The notes under the pieces: generated by a model | What the model was told of the DNA's origin: nothing | Databases searched by the model: none | Seen by the model: the letters and a program-made list of their open reading frames with translations, nothing else | Program-made: the position numbers and the translations under genes | Source of the DNA: JBBDKV01 sp040879165 | GTDB taxonomy: Bacteria > Patescibacteriota > Microgenomatia > UBA1400 > PJMF01 | Assembly: GCA_040879165.1 (NCBI GenBank) | Contig: JBBDKV010000013.1 | Location: 1-64,000, forward strand | DNA length: 64,000 nucleotides | Direction of reading: 5' to 3' | Shown here: positions 1-8,416 of the stretch, in pieces | How positions within the stretch are numbered: position 1 is the stretch's first letter | Layout of the letters: every line of letters begins with the position of its first letter

Positions 1-51
1 TCAGTCGGGGTTCTGTTCAAAAAAAGTTAGAATTTCAACCAAAAGGTACCG

Positions 52-89
52 CCAACAAAAAACGCGCTTAAAGCGTGTTTTTTGTTGGT
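52..89. terminator. Bidirectional intrinsic terminator
   Basis: Long inverted repeat: CCAACAAAAAACGCGCTT pairs with AAGCGTGTTTTTTGTTGG around a two-base loop, with one mismatch. The A-tract on one arm and T-tract on the other allow termination on both strands. It is followed on the plus strand by a minus-strand gene relic (85-152), so it probably once separated a plus-strand RNA or gene lying left of the window from a convergent gene. Confidence 0.75.
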
Positions 90-152
90 TGGTATGAGTG
101 AGTGATTTTTAATCCTGCCGCATGGTGAGCAGAGCGAGCCAGGCTAATGCCC
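85..152 (-). repeat. Relic of a hydrophobic protein C-terminus, repeat copy 1
   Basis: Near-copy of 20307-20409. On the minus strand it reads ALAWLALLTM-RQD-stop, the same C-terminal tail as the 20331-20510 reading frame but with an in-frame deletion of 36 bases. A stop codon lies three codons before the tail, so this copy is not a gene. It sits directly behind an intrinsic terminator, as copy 2 does. The rest of the stretch up to base 567 holds a short GC hairpin (about 149-166), a possible promoter (500-528) and no gene I can support. Confidence 0.6.
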
Positions 153-499
153 CGCCTTAGCGGGGCCGCCCTCTCCGCCAAACACTCTTGATTGCTCCAA
201 GTCCCATCAACTCCTCTAGGAAGAGCTTGTAAAAGCTACTCTGTTACTGTTTGTTCTGCATCTAGTTATTTCCAGATTTCTCATCACTGCATCCTGATCC
301 CATTCGTCTTTTTGAGATCAGTGTAGGTATGTAAAGATGAATAACTAATGATCTTTTGTAGAGCATCCTGTATCTGTTGAATATAAACTATATTCAAACG
401 TCTCCCTCTCATAAAATTTTTTTCTAATGCTGTAGTATAACGGTTTTAAATATTGGCATATCATGGCAGTTATTAAACTGCATATACATTGGGCGCGTC

Positions 500-528
500 T
501 TGATTTTTATCATCAATTTTCGTATTCT
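500..528 (+). promoter_or_regulatory. Candidate sigma-70 promoter for the large secreted protein
   Basis: TTGATT (500-505), a 17-base spacer, then TATTCT (523-528). Transcription would begin near 535, leaving a leader of about 33 bases before the ATG at 568. No Shine-Dalgarno sequence is obvious in that leader. Predicted from spacing and consensus only. Confidence 0.4.
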
Positions 529-567
529 TAAGTCTGGCTCATTTGTGGGTCTGTTTCTCATGAAATC

Positions 568-3500
568 ATGAAAAGTCCGTTAAAAAAACTCATTTCACTT
601 ATCTCTATCGTTTTGATCCTCATACAGACTCTTGTTGCACCATTTTTTGCATTACCTGCTTACGCCGCAACCAGTCCCTGGAAACAAACAGACTGGAGTG
701 GCGGAAGTGGCGCGTCCACCACCAATCAATACTCGGCTTTATCAAATACAGATGCAACAACAACCGCGGGGCAGGTGACACTTGCTCCTGTTAACGAGCT
801 GACAAATGGCACCTTTGCCAGTGACAACAGCTCGTGGAGTACCGCCGCAGTACCAGCATCCGGCTGGGTAGAAGTACCGGGAAATGGCACCTATTCAACT
901 ACCAACTTTCTTGCCATGCAGTACGAGGCTAAGTATGACTGTACCGGAGACGATGATGGTGATACTGCTGCGACCTGTTCTGCTCCTGCCGATTCCGGAT
1001 CAGGCTTAGATTATCGTGATATTGGCTCTTTTGATACTGCTAATGTGGTCTCAACTGCCAATGGTGCGCCAATTGTGCATATTTCCCAGACACAGGCTAT
1101 TAGTGCCTGTCCCGCAGGCTACCACCTGATCACCAATAACGAATGGATGACCATTGCCCGTAATATTGAAGCTCAAGCCACAAACTGGGCAAATGGGGTG
1201 GTCGGCTCAACGGTTTCTTCAGGCGGTGGATTGAAACGCGGGAATATCGGCATAGTAGATAGCGCCAGTTACAATGGCGCAGATCCCGAACAAGGCACCG
1301 GTCGAGACACCAAAGCCAAACACGTACTTTCTAATGGAAGCGAATTCTGGGATATATCAGGAAACGTTTGGGAACGGAACAGTGACACGATAACTGGCGC
1401 AAACCAGCCAGATGTAAGTGGTCAAAACGGATTTAACTGGCGAGATTATACAGCTCTCACTGGGTATGGATCACTTTCGTATGATTTATTACGACCTGCT
1501 GGAACAACTTATAATGCAGACCATGGGGTAGGGAGAATTTATCACGACAGTAACTCTGTATCTTCAACTGTATACTCCTTCACACGCGGTGGTTATTGGG
1601 GTAGTAATGCTAACGCCGGGGTTTTTACCCTGGATCTAATAGATGCGCCATCGTCTCAAGGCTACCCTGTCGGATTTCGCTGCGCCAGTGATCCCGTAGC
1701 AATCTCACAATCTTTTTCCTCTAGTTCTGGGCGTTCCGCGGGCGGTGGAAATACTATTACTATAGGCTCTATTACTGACGGCAAACTCTACCAAAGTGTG
1801 AATGTGGGGGATACCGCAACGTATAATTTATCTGCGTACGTCTATGACAATACTAGTGGCAGTGAAGGCGGCACAGTCGATGCGACGGTTGCCAGTTTGT
1901 ACTATGGGGGAAACGCTATTACCGGAGCTACGTATACACCGGTAGCCGGGGAAACGGGCTGGTATAAACTCACGGGAACAGTTACCGGAGTAGCTTCAGC
2001 CGTTGATACCGGCATAGTGGTAGAGACCAGTAAGTCAGTGATTGTGGATGATGTAAGTTTGTACCAATATTTCTCGTCAGGCACCCTTACCTCAAATGTT
2101 TTTGACACCGGACAAGGCAGCAACTGGGAATCCCTCACCTACACTGCCAACACACCAACCAATACTTCGGCAAGTGTAAAAGTCAGGTCAGGAAACAGTT
2201 CTGATTTATCTGATGCGACCGCATTCTCCTCCTGCACAACCATTTCATCAGGTGTAGATATGTCTGCCAATTCCTGTATGACCGATACCAACAGGTATGT
2301 GCAATACCAGGTTACCTTGAGCACCACAGACACAACTGCAACCCCCACATTTTCAGACATAACCATTCCTTTTGAAGTAAGTGACGCGACTGCACCAAGT
2401 ATTTCCCTCGCTGCCTTGTCTCTTGATCCAACTACCGATACCACTCCCACACTTTCCGGCACAGCAACAGAAACAATTGGCACGGTATCTTCAGTAGAAT
2501 TTCAGATGGATTCTACTGCTGGAAGTTGGAATAGTTGTACAGCCGATGACGAAACATTTGACGAGGCAAGCGAGGCTTTTACCTGTACAGTTGCTTCTGC
2601 TTTGTCTGATGGATCACATACCATGTATGTCCGGGCGACTGATAGCAATGGGAATACTACAGCCAGTGGTTCTGAATCATCGGACAGCTTTACGGTCGAT
2701 ACCACGCCACCGCTCTCGTTTGATCTGCAAGAACCAGGAAGTAATGCATATATCAATAACGATAGACCAACATTCAAGTGGAAAGGCACCAGTGATTCAA
2801 CCTCAAACCTTAGCAAATATGTCCTTGAAGTAGATAACGGATCAAGTGGCGACTTTACCATAGATGACATTCCTGTTTCACGAACCAGTGACTATGAAAC
2901 AAATAAATACGTCATTCGCTATGAAAACTTTGGTGATTCTGACACAACTAATAACTATATTTCTGTCTGGACTAAGTCATCTGCTGACTGGGGAACTGAT
3001 CATAATGACGGAAAACTAAAAGAAGGCAAACGCAACTGGACGATAAAAGTACGCGATAACGCTGGTAACGAACGGAGTGAAGGACGAACGGTGTTTGTAG
3101 ACCGGAACGGGCCGAGCTTGAAGCTCACCCAGATTAACGAAACAGAATTCTCAAGTAATAATTTCTCAACCACCGACAAAACTCCGACTATCTCTGGCAA
3201 AATTACTGATGCGCTTTCAGGAGATTCGAGTAGCACGGACGAGCAGGTACGAAATGATAATAGAGTTGTATCCGGTCCTAAAAGTGTGGAAGTAAAACTG
3301 GAAAAGAAAAATGTAGATGGTACGTATATCCTTGACACGATTACGAATATAATGCTGAATGAAACGTACTGGACGAGTGACGGGACGAAAATAGCGGATA
3401 ATTCGCAGCAAAAATCGGATACATATTCAACCTTTGAATTTACCCCATCAGTTGCCTTGAGCTTAGGAACATATCGCCTTACCTTAACAGGTAAAGACAA

Positions 3501-4185
3501 TGCGGGTAATAGTGGTGGGGAAACGACTCTCACTCTCACTGTTGGCACATTTGCCCAACTGGCAACTCCGCAGGAACAGGAGATTGTGAATCAGGAAATT
3601 GAAAAACAACTGCCAGGAGCAACAGAAAAACAGAAAGTGAGCGTACAAAAGGAATTGGAGATCACCAAACCGGAAAAACCGATTGCTAACGCGCAACCAG
3701 CTTCTCCTTCTTTTTTCAGCAGACTGGGGAGTAGCATATCAAGATTTTTTGGCAATGTCGGTACTTATTTTACGCAGGTCGGTCAGCAAGGAAGTCGCGC
3801 TTTTGCTGAAGGTACCAGGCAACCGCGTGAACTTGCCAATAACCTTAGTGAATGGGTATCTTATTCCTATACTTCATTCGGTGAACTTGTCTTAGATGAC
3901 AAGCCAACGCAGATAGTTGATGTAAATATTGAGAATCTCACGCCAACTTCAGTCGTGGTGACATGGAAGACTAATCACTTAGCTACATCAAAAGTAAACT
4001 ACGGCACGACGGAGGTCTTTGGAGAAGATGTCCAGACTAGTAAAAAAGTTCATGATCACCGTCTTGAAATAACGGGACTTGAGCCCGGAACACTGTACTA
4101 TTTTGAAGTTATGTCCCAAAACAAAAACTATGTCTATGATGCCAATCATAAGTTTACGACTCCAGAAGATGAAAATAGTAAGTAA
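568..4185 (+). CDS. Secreted multidomain protein with FGE/C-type-lectin-like domain (probable DGR target) and C-terminal Fn3
   Basis: 1205 residues. Residues 1-33 form a signal peptide ending AYA|A. Residues about 150-374 resemble the formylglycine-generating-enzyme/C-type-lectin fold found in CPR surface proteins, with ACPAGYHLITNNEW, a DISGNVWE motif and a terminal GFRCAS. The segment RGGYW...AGVFTLDL...VGFRCA (residues 340-374, bases 1585-1689) matches the variable region seen in diversity-generating-retroelement target proteins. Ig-like and threonine/serine-rich repeats follow (about 500-1000), then a Glu/Gln-rich helical stretch and a fibronectin type III domain (about 1118-1200, ending in a TLYYFEV-type strand). 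It is likely a surface ligand-binding protein. No reverse transcriptase lies in this window. Ligand unknown. Confidence 0.85.
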   Translation: MKSPLKKLISLISIVLILIQTLVAPFFALPAYAATSPWKQTDWSGGSGASTTNQYSALSNTDATTTAGQVTLAPVNELTNGTFASDNSSWSTAAVPASGWVEVPGNGTYSTTNFLAMQYEAKYDCTGDDDGDTAATCSAPADSGSGLDYRDIGSFDTANVVSTANGAPIVHISQTQAISACPAGYHLITNNEWMTIARNIEAQATNWANGVVGSTVSSGGGLKRGNIGIVDSASYNGADPEQGTGRDTKAKHVLSNGSEFWDISGNVWERNSDTITGANQPDVSGQNGFNWRDYTALTGYGSLSYDLLRPAGTTYNADHGVGRIYHDSNSVSSTVYSFTRGGYWGSNANAGVFTLDLIDAPSSQGYPVGFRCASDPVAISQSFSSSSGRSAGGGNTITIGSITDGKLYQSVNVGDTATYNLSAYVYDNTSGSEGGTVDATVASLYYGGNAITGATYTPVAGETGWYKLTGTVTGVASAVDTGIVVETSKSVIVDDVSLYQYFSSGTLTSNVFDTGQGSNWESLTYTANTPTNTSASVKVRSGNSSDLSDATAFSSCTTISSGVDMSANSCMTDTNRYVQYQVTLSTTDTTATPTFSDITIPFEVSDATAPSISLAALSLDPTTDTTPTLSGTATETIGTVSSVEFQMDSTAGSWNSCTADDETFDEASEAFTCTVASALSDGSHTMYVRATDSNGNTTASGSESSDSFTVDTTPPLSFDLQEPGSNAYINNDRPTFKWKGTSDSTSNLSKYVLEVDNGSSGDFTIDDIPVSRTSDYETNKYVIRYENFGDSDTTNNYISVWTKSSADWGTDHNDGKLKEGKRNWTIKVRDNAGNERSEGRTVFVDRNGPSLKLTQINETEFSSNNFSTTDKTPTISGKITDALSGDSSSTDEQVRNDNRVVSGPKSVEVKLEKKNVDGTYILDTITNIMLNETYWTSDGTKIADNSQQKSDTYSTFEFTPSVALSLGTYRLTLTGKDNAGNSGGETTLTLTVGTFAQLATPQEQEIVNQEIEKQLPGATEKQKVSVQKELEITKPEKPIANAQPASPSFFSRLGSSISRFFGNVGTYFTQVGQQGSRAFAEGTRQPRELANNLSEWVSYSYTSFGELVLDDKPTQIVDVNIENLTPTSVVVTWKTNHLATSKVNYGTTEVFGEDVQTSKKVHDHRLEITGLEPGTLYYFEVMSQNKNYVYDANHKFTTPEDENSK
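1500..1690 (+). other. Candidate DGR variable region
   Basis: Codes for the last part of the C-type-lectin-like domain. Residues at ligand-exposed positions (Y343, G345, S346, A348, D356, I358, D359, Y366) sit where related proteins commonly carry Asn (AAY codons), the signature of adenine-directed mutagenesis. They are interleaved with an invariant framework (RGG-W, AGVFTL, AP, VGFRCA). The base run GTCGGATTTCGCTGCGCC after the last variable codon is where an initiation-of-mutagenic-homing site would lie. The match to the family pattern comes from memory; no template repeat is visible here. Confidence 0.5.
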
Positions 4186-4331
4186 AGGCGCGGAGACTGA
4201 AATGAAGTATGCTTTCCACCATACCAAGATGGAAGGTTTGAGAATGTAGGTGAGAACTAAAGAAGTCCATTTCCATCTTACCGCTCCCCTCTAAGACCCC
4301 ATCTTCTCTCGCATGATACAATCTGAGCTAT

Positions 4332-4703
4332 ATGGGAAGAAATCCTGAATGCAGCAAACAACAACAACCGAATTCTTCAAAACATGAGCTTGAGGCTAAT
4401 GGAATGGAACGTATTCAAACTACTATTGACGCACTAATTTATCACTTAGAACAGGCACTCGTCTCTCCTCAAGACATTGCGAAAATAGTAATCACCACAT
4501 TGAATACCATTGCACCACATTTGAAACCAGAAAGCAGCGCTACAGCTCCATTTGATGTGTTAATTCCCCTCAGCAATGGCAGTAAGTTTACTGTGTATCT
4601 TGATCATGAGAGCAGGAACTTTGAGCCTGACAATCCCATTCCTAAAGTGAATAATTTACAATATGATTCTGGTCAAAGTTATTCAGCTGAAGATTTGGAA
4701 TAA
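4332..4703 (+). CDS. Hypothetical protein, possibly the first part of a broken gene
   Basis: 123 residues, not recognised. The N-terminus is Gln/Ser-rich, followed by a helical stretch (residues about 25-60) and a beta-rich second half (DVLIPLSNGSKFTVYLD). There is no signal peptide or membrane segment. A TACAAT box (4317-4322) ends nine bases before the ATG, which supports this start under the leaderless pattern used elsewhere in the window. Coding sequence seems to continue in another frame just after the stop (4704-5073), so this may be the 5' part of a frameshifted gene. Confidence 0.5.
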   Translation: MGRNPECSKQQQPNSSKHELEANGMERIQTTIDALIYHLEQALVSPQDIAKIVITTLNTIAPHLKPESSATAPFDVLIPLSNGSKFTVYLDHESRNFEPDNPIPKVNNLQYDSGQSYSAEDLE

Positions 4704-5073
4704 AGTCTTGGGGCCACTTTACTATTAACTACAGCTCCCACTTCATCCGCGCTCCCCTTAAAGCATCAAAACTACAGCTACAACAAAAAGAGAACAGCGC
4801 TAGCCTACTGGGAACAACTATAGAAGTTGTCACTGATAATGCGCTTATATCATCTATCAGTGGCCATACATTAAACTTCCTTCAAGCATATGGAATTAAT
4901 CCAATACATGCGTTTAATATAGCTGCTGCATCTGCAGGTGATGGGGTAGATTGTTTACAATTAATGCAGCTGCGGTAACACTATCTCTAGCAATCTGGAA
5001 TTGCGGCTTTAATACTGCAATTCTCAGTGACCACGCCGATGCAATTCTTAAAAAAATTGGAAAAGAAGACTAG
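4704..5073 (+). pseudogene. Frameshifted coding remnant
   Basis: No intact reading frame, but two consecutive frames read as protein. The first (about 4710-4978) contains ENSASLLGTTIEVVTDNALI, ...HTLNFLQAYGINPIHAFNIAAAS... and ...GDGVDCLQL. After a shift around TTAATGCAGCTGCGG (4961-4975) a second frame continues with AAAVTLSLAIWNCGFNTAIL and ends in KKIGKED-stop at 5073. No start codon exists for the first frame. It may be the 3' part of the gene at 4332. The family is unknown, and a sequencing or assembly indel is possible. Confidence 0.45.
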
Positions 5074-5103
5074 AGCAAGCAAAAATTTAGTCTTTATCAA
5101 CCC

Positions 5104-6219
5104 CTACAACCACTCCTCAAAAAACTCCACTGTCCGTTGCATGGCAGGAGAAAAAGCCGAGCCTTCGATGTCATGCCCGCCACTCGCATATTCATGCAGC
5201 TCATTTGATACGCCCGCTCCTGAGAGCAACATTTCCAGATCCCGACTATACCTCACATCGACCACCGGATCATTGACTGTGTGATGCAGCTGCACCGCTC
5301 CTTCAAACTCATCCAAAAAATTGGTTGGAGCCACCATTCGCCAAAAACTACTTTCAGGATTAAACGAACCATGCGTCTGCATCAACTCACTCCTGCGTCG
5401 CTGGCGCTGAGTCGAATCACTGGGCGGCCTGTAGGAATTATCACTCAATCCATACCGCTCCCAATCCTCATAGGAAAAGACCGCGCCAGCCCAAATCACC
5501 CCAGCCCGAATCTCTGGGCGCGCTGCCATGCTGCGTAGCACCACGTTACCCGCCATACTATGTCCCCACAAACCAATCCGCTCATCAGCCACAAAATCTG
5601 CCGCCTGCAACGCAGCTCGGGCATTCAGCACATCAATCACATAATCGCCAGAGTAATACGCGCCACCAGGCTCGCCTTCTGAGTCACCATGTCCACGCAA
5701 ATCTATTTTGAACACAACAAAACCATTGCGTGCCAAATAATCCACATATGACTCGTATCGTTCAGTTGTTTGATAGAGCGCAGGGGGGATATAGCCATGC
5801 ACAAAAACCACCGCTGGCCAGCCTTCGTCAGGTGTTTCACCGGCAGGAATCGCTACCAATCCGTTGACTCGCAGATCATCTGACTGATAGGAGGTGAGAT
5901 AGGAAGTGTACGAGGCGTTTTGGCTGAGTTGAGTACGCATACCCAGCTGACTGACATACTGACGAGCTCTCAAATGCGGAATAGTCAGTTCTGCAAAGGG
6001 ATCTGGCTCTTGAATAGTGTCAGCTGTGGAGTTGTCAGAAGCAGAAGTATGAGTAGCGGAATCAGCAGCATCATTATTCGATACTGAATTCCTGGGTAAT
6101 TGAGTCGCGCCTCCTTGCTCAAAACTAATCCCACCATACTCAATAAAAGCCCAGGTGCTCACTCCAATCAACATCACACTTACAACAAAAAATAAAAAAT
6201 TCCTAGCACTTCTCAGCAT
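5104..6219 (-). CDS. Membrane-anchored alpha/beta hydrolase, prolyl-oligopeptidase/dienelactone-hydrolase type
   Basis: 371 residues from the ATG at 6219. An N-terminal hydrophobic segment (about residues 8-27) anchors the protein with the enzyme outside the membrane, followed by a Ser/Thr/Asp-rich linker. The hydrolase domain shows an oxyanion motif (VVFVHGY), a nucleophile elbow GHSMAG, an acid in the NDPVVDV segment and the catalytic His in SGGHD, as in S9-type esterases and peptidases. A TACACT box (6229-6234) ends nine bases before this ATG and directly abuts the longer ATG at 6228, so the inner start is preferred. It is divergent from the FkbM methyltransferase gene. Substrate unknown. 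Confidence 0.88.
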   Translation of the reverse strand: MLRSARNFLFFVVSVMLIGVSTWAFIEYGGISFEQGGATQLPRNSVSNNDAADSATHTSASDNSTADTIQEPDPFAELTIPHLRARQYVSQLGMRTQLSQNASYTSYLTSYQSDDLRVNGLVAIPAGETPDEGWPAVVFVHGYIPPALYQTTERYESYVDYLARNGFVVFKIDLRGHGDSEGEPGGAYYSGDYVIDVLNARAALQAADFVADERIGLWGHSMAGNVVLRSMAARPEIRAGVIWAGAVFSYEDWERYGLSDNSYRPPSDSTQRQRRRSELMQTHGSFNPESSFWRMVAPTNFLDEFEGAVQLHHTVNDPVVDVRYSRDLEMLLSGAGVSNELHEYASGGHDIEGSAFSPAMQRTVEFFEEWL

Positions 6220-6228
6220 ATAAAACAT

Positions 6229-6234
6229 AGTGTA
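6229..6234 (-). promoter_or_regulatory. -10 box deciding the start of the alpha/beta hydrolase
   Basis: TACACT on the minus strand. It abuts the ATG at 6228, which would leave no room for transcript initiation, and lies nine bases before the ATG at 6219. The latter fits the leaderless pattern. Confidence 0.45.
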
Positions 6235-6263
6235 CCGCTTCTTTACAGCTGTTAGTAGATGAC

Positions 6264-6269
6264 TATACT
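6264..6269 (+). promoter_or_regulatory. -10 box deciding the start of the FkbM methyltransferase
   Basis: TATACT ends seven bases before the ATG at 6277 and lies downstream of the in-frame ATG at 6259. Transcripts would begin at or next to the second ATG. Confidence 0.55.
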
Positions 6270-6276
6270 GCTACAG

Positions 6277-7116
6277 ATGCATAACTTTTTACTCAGTCTC
6301 TATCGAACCATCTTTGCTCGAGCCAGTTTTTACCGCGTACACTACCACATCTACACCATGAGTTTGCGCGGCATGGGCCTGCTCAATTCAGAAGGACCAG
6401 AAGCCACAGGTGAGACTCACTTTCTCAAATCGCTCGCCGCCCATCCCCACTTGAAAATCAAGACCATTCTCGATGTCGGAGCAAATACTGGCGAGTTTAG
6501 TCTTGAAGCTCACCGGTGCTTTCCGGGTGCTAAAATCATTGCCTGCGAACCACATCCTCAAACAGTGCAAAAACTCAGAAAAAATCTCCGCGGTAAAAAA
6601 GTAAAAATTCTAAACCTAGGCCTGAGCAAGAAAACTGGCAGCGCCAAACTGTGGGACTTTGCAGACTCCGCTCCCCTGAAGGCTACACAACCAACATCCA
6701 CCCTTGCCTCAGTACACAAAACAGTCATTAACCAATTTCACCAACAGCAGGCGCAAGCATTCAACATCAAGGTATCCACCATTGACCAGATCGTCAAAGA
6801 TCACAAACTAAGGAGCATTGATCTGCTTAAAATTGACGCTGAAGGAAATGAGTTGGCAATTCTGCAAGGCGCAGCAACAACGCTCAAACTGAAAAAAATC
6901 AAGTGCATCCAATTTGAATGCAACGAAATGCAACCGTTTGCGCGAACTTTCTTTAAAGATTTTGACGACTTGCTCTCCAAGCAGTATCAACTATTCAGAA
7001 TGCTACCCAATGGACTACTGAAACTTGGGCCCTATCGCCCACTGACACATGAGCTATTTGGATTTCAAAATATTGTTGCCTACAGAAGAGATTTCATTGA
7101 ACAAACCGCTACATAG
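6277..7116 (+). CDS. FkbM family SAM-dependent methyltransferase
   Basis: 279 residues. The FkbM signature is clear: motif I ILDVGANTGEFS, an acidic residue after the second strand (ACEPHP), DLLKIDAEGNE, and a C-terminal half ending in QNIVAYRR. FkbM enzymes O-methylate sugars or other small hydroxylated substrates, often in glycan or polyketide pathways. The start at 6277 is chosen over 6259 because a TATACT box sits between them. No glycan cluster is adjacent (glycosyltransferases are at 34-36 kb), so the substrate cannot be named. Confidence 0.9.
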   Translation: MHNFLLSLYRTIFARASFYRVHYHIYTMSLRGMGLLNSEGPEATGETHFLKSLAAHPHLKIKTILDVGANTGEFSLEAHRCFPGAKIIACEPHPQTVQKLRKNLRGKKVKILNLGLSKKTGSAKLWDFADSAPLKATQPTSTLASVHKTVINQFHQQQAQAFNIKVSTIDQIVKDHKLRSIDLLKIDAEGNELAILQGAATTLKLKKIKCIQFECNEMQPFARTFFKDFDDLLSKQYQLFRMLPNGLLKLGPYRPLTHELFGFQNIVAYRRDFIEQTAT

Positions 7117-7172
7117 CCCAAGATGCTAAATAACTACAGACATCTATCAATGAGCCAGGTATAATTGCCCGT

Positions 7173-8360
7173 ATGTTACAACCAGAAAATTCCAGTGCCT
7201 CAGAATCAACTTCAGCAGCAGCTCAACCACCACTCCCTGAGCAACAGCAACCGTCTACTGACCAATTACCAACTGGAAACCAGCCCTCAGAATTTACATC
7301 ACTTTCGCAACTAATTAAGCACTCATTTCAAAAAGTAAAAACTGCAGCTCTCCAGCTGTTCGGTCTGGAAATATTGAAATTTGTCCTTACCTCGGTAATA
7401 GTGCTACTCGTAGTTTTGAGTCTTTTTGTCTCAAACTTGGGTCTGCCAGATCTACAAAATCTTCAATCCTACTTCCTGAGCATATTACAAACCATAACAC
7501 AATCACAGAACATAGCTTCCTTAGTCTTTCATGCGGCTATTTTGGCAGTTCTTTTTTTTGTACTTTCGGCATTTTTTTCGACTGCCCCTCTCCTCTGTTT
7601 AGATCGCAGCGACGAGGAGATATCTTTTTACACAATACTGAAAGATGCATTGTACCTAACACCAATAGTCCTTCTTACGACGCTATTTGTTGCGATTCTT
7701 AGTCTCGGAGGTACTGCAGTCTTATTGATACCAGGAGCGATCATCAGCATTCTGCTCATCTTTACTACGTATGAGGTGGTTCTTGAAAGAACCGGTGTTT
7801 TTGAAGCAATAAAAAACAGTTACCTGATTATTCGCAAGCATTATGGCCATCTCTTTTTTAGAGTACTAGTTTTGGGAGCAGGTCTGATTCTCGTTAGTGT
7901 AGCCCAAGACCTGTTGCTTGAAATTAGTGGGAAATACTGGATTTACAGTACACTGTTTAATGTTGTTAGCAACCTTGTGATAAACTGGTTTGTGCTTGCC
8001 TATGGATTAATCCTCTATCGTGAGGTTCGCGCCAACACAGATCTTGATCAGGCAAAAAATCCACTATGGATCTACATTATTTCTGCAATTGGCTGGCTGA
8101 TTATACTTTTCTTGGCTTCACTACTTTGGGTAAATCGAGCCGAATTTAATGAAGCAGGACAATTATTTCAAGGCGCAATGCAGAGCAATCAACAATTGCG
8201 TGATAATTCTACACCAGGGTTTGACACTCAAATGACAGATGAAGTATTTGAGTACAATAACCAAGATCTGGAGAGTGAAGAAAGCACTAGCAGCACAGAA
8301 ACTGAATCGAGAGCAATTGATCAAAGTGAATTAAAATTATTAATGCAAGATTTTGAATAA
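7173..8360 (+). CDS. Multi-pass membrane protein, GPDPase-membrane-domain/YciC-like, paralog A
   Basis: 395 residues. A Pro/Gln/Ser-rich cytoplasmic N-terminus (1-50) is followed by about six transmembrane segments and an acidic Ser/Glu-rich tail. The core contains LIPGAIISILLIF...YEVVLERTGVFEAI and NSYLIIRKHYGHLF, the pattern of glycerophosphodiesterase-type membrane domains without any catalytic domain. It is paralogous over its whole membrane part to the next gene, 56 bases downstream. TATAAT (7160-7165) ends seven bases before the ATG. Function unknown; a role in membrane or envelope maintenance is only a guess. Confidence 0.85.
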   Translation: MLQPENSSASESTSAAAQPPLPEQQQPSTDQLPTGNQPSEFTSLSQLIKHSFQKVKTAALQLFGLEILKFVLTSVIVLLVVLSLFVSNLGLPDLQNLQSYFLSILQTITQSQNIASLVFHAAILAVLFFVLSAFFSTAPLLCLDRSDEEISFYTILKDALYLTPIVLLTTLFVAILSLGGTAVLLIPGAIISILLIFTTYEVVLERTGVFEAIKNSYLIIRKHYGHLFFRVLVLGAGLILVSVAQDLLLEISGKYWIYSTLFNVVSNLVINWFVLAYGLILYREVRANTDLDQAKNPLWIYIISAIGWLIILFLASLLWVNRAEFNEAGQLFQGAMQSNQQLRDNSTPGFDTQMTDEVFEYNNQDLESEESTSSTETESRAIDQSELKLLMQDFE

Positions 8361-8416
8361 CGCACGAACGCACGCTAGATTTTGCAACCATAAATAAACT
8401 GGTATATACTAGTAAC

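Noticed and set aside
1..60. Possible 3' end of a tRNA at the left edge (ends ...CCGCCA before a terminator)
   Set aside because: No T-stem or TTCRANY loop with a matching acceptor can be drawn from the visible bases.
149..180. GC hairpin and CCGCCCTCTCCGCCA resembling a tRNA-Ser 3' end
   Set aside because: Only the last bases match tRNA-Ser; no T-arm precedes them.
3000..3548. Long open frames opposite the large secreted-protein gene
   Set aside because: Shadows of the plus-strand gene; no start signals, unnatural composition.
4226..4279. Inverted repeat AAGATGGAA/TTCCATCTT after the large secreted-protein gene
   Set aside because: A 36-base loop and no T-run make it an unlikely terminator.
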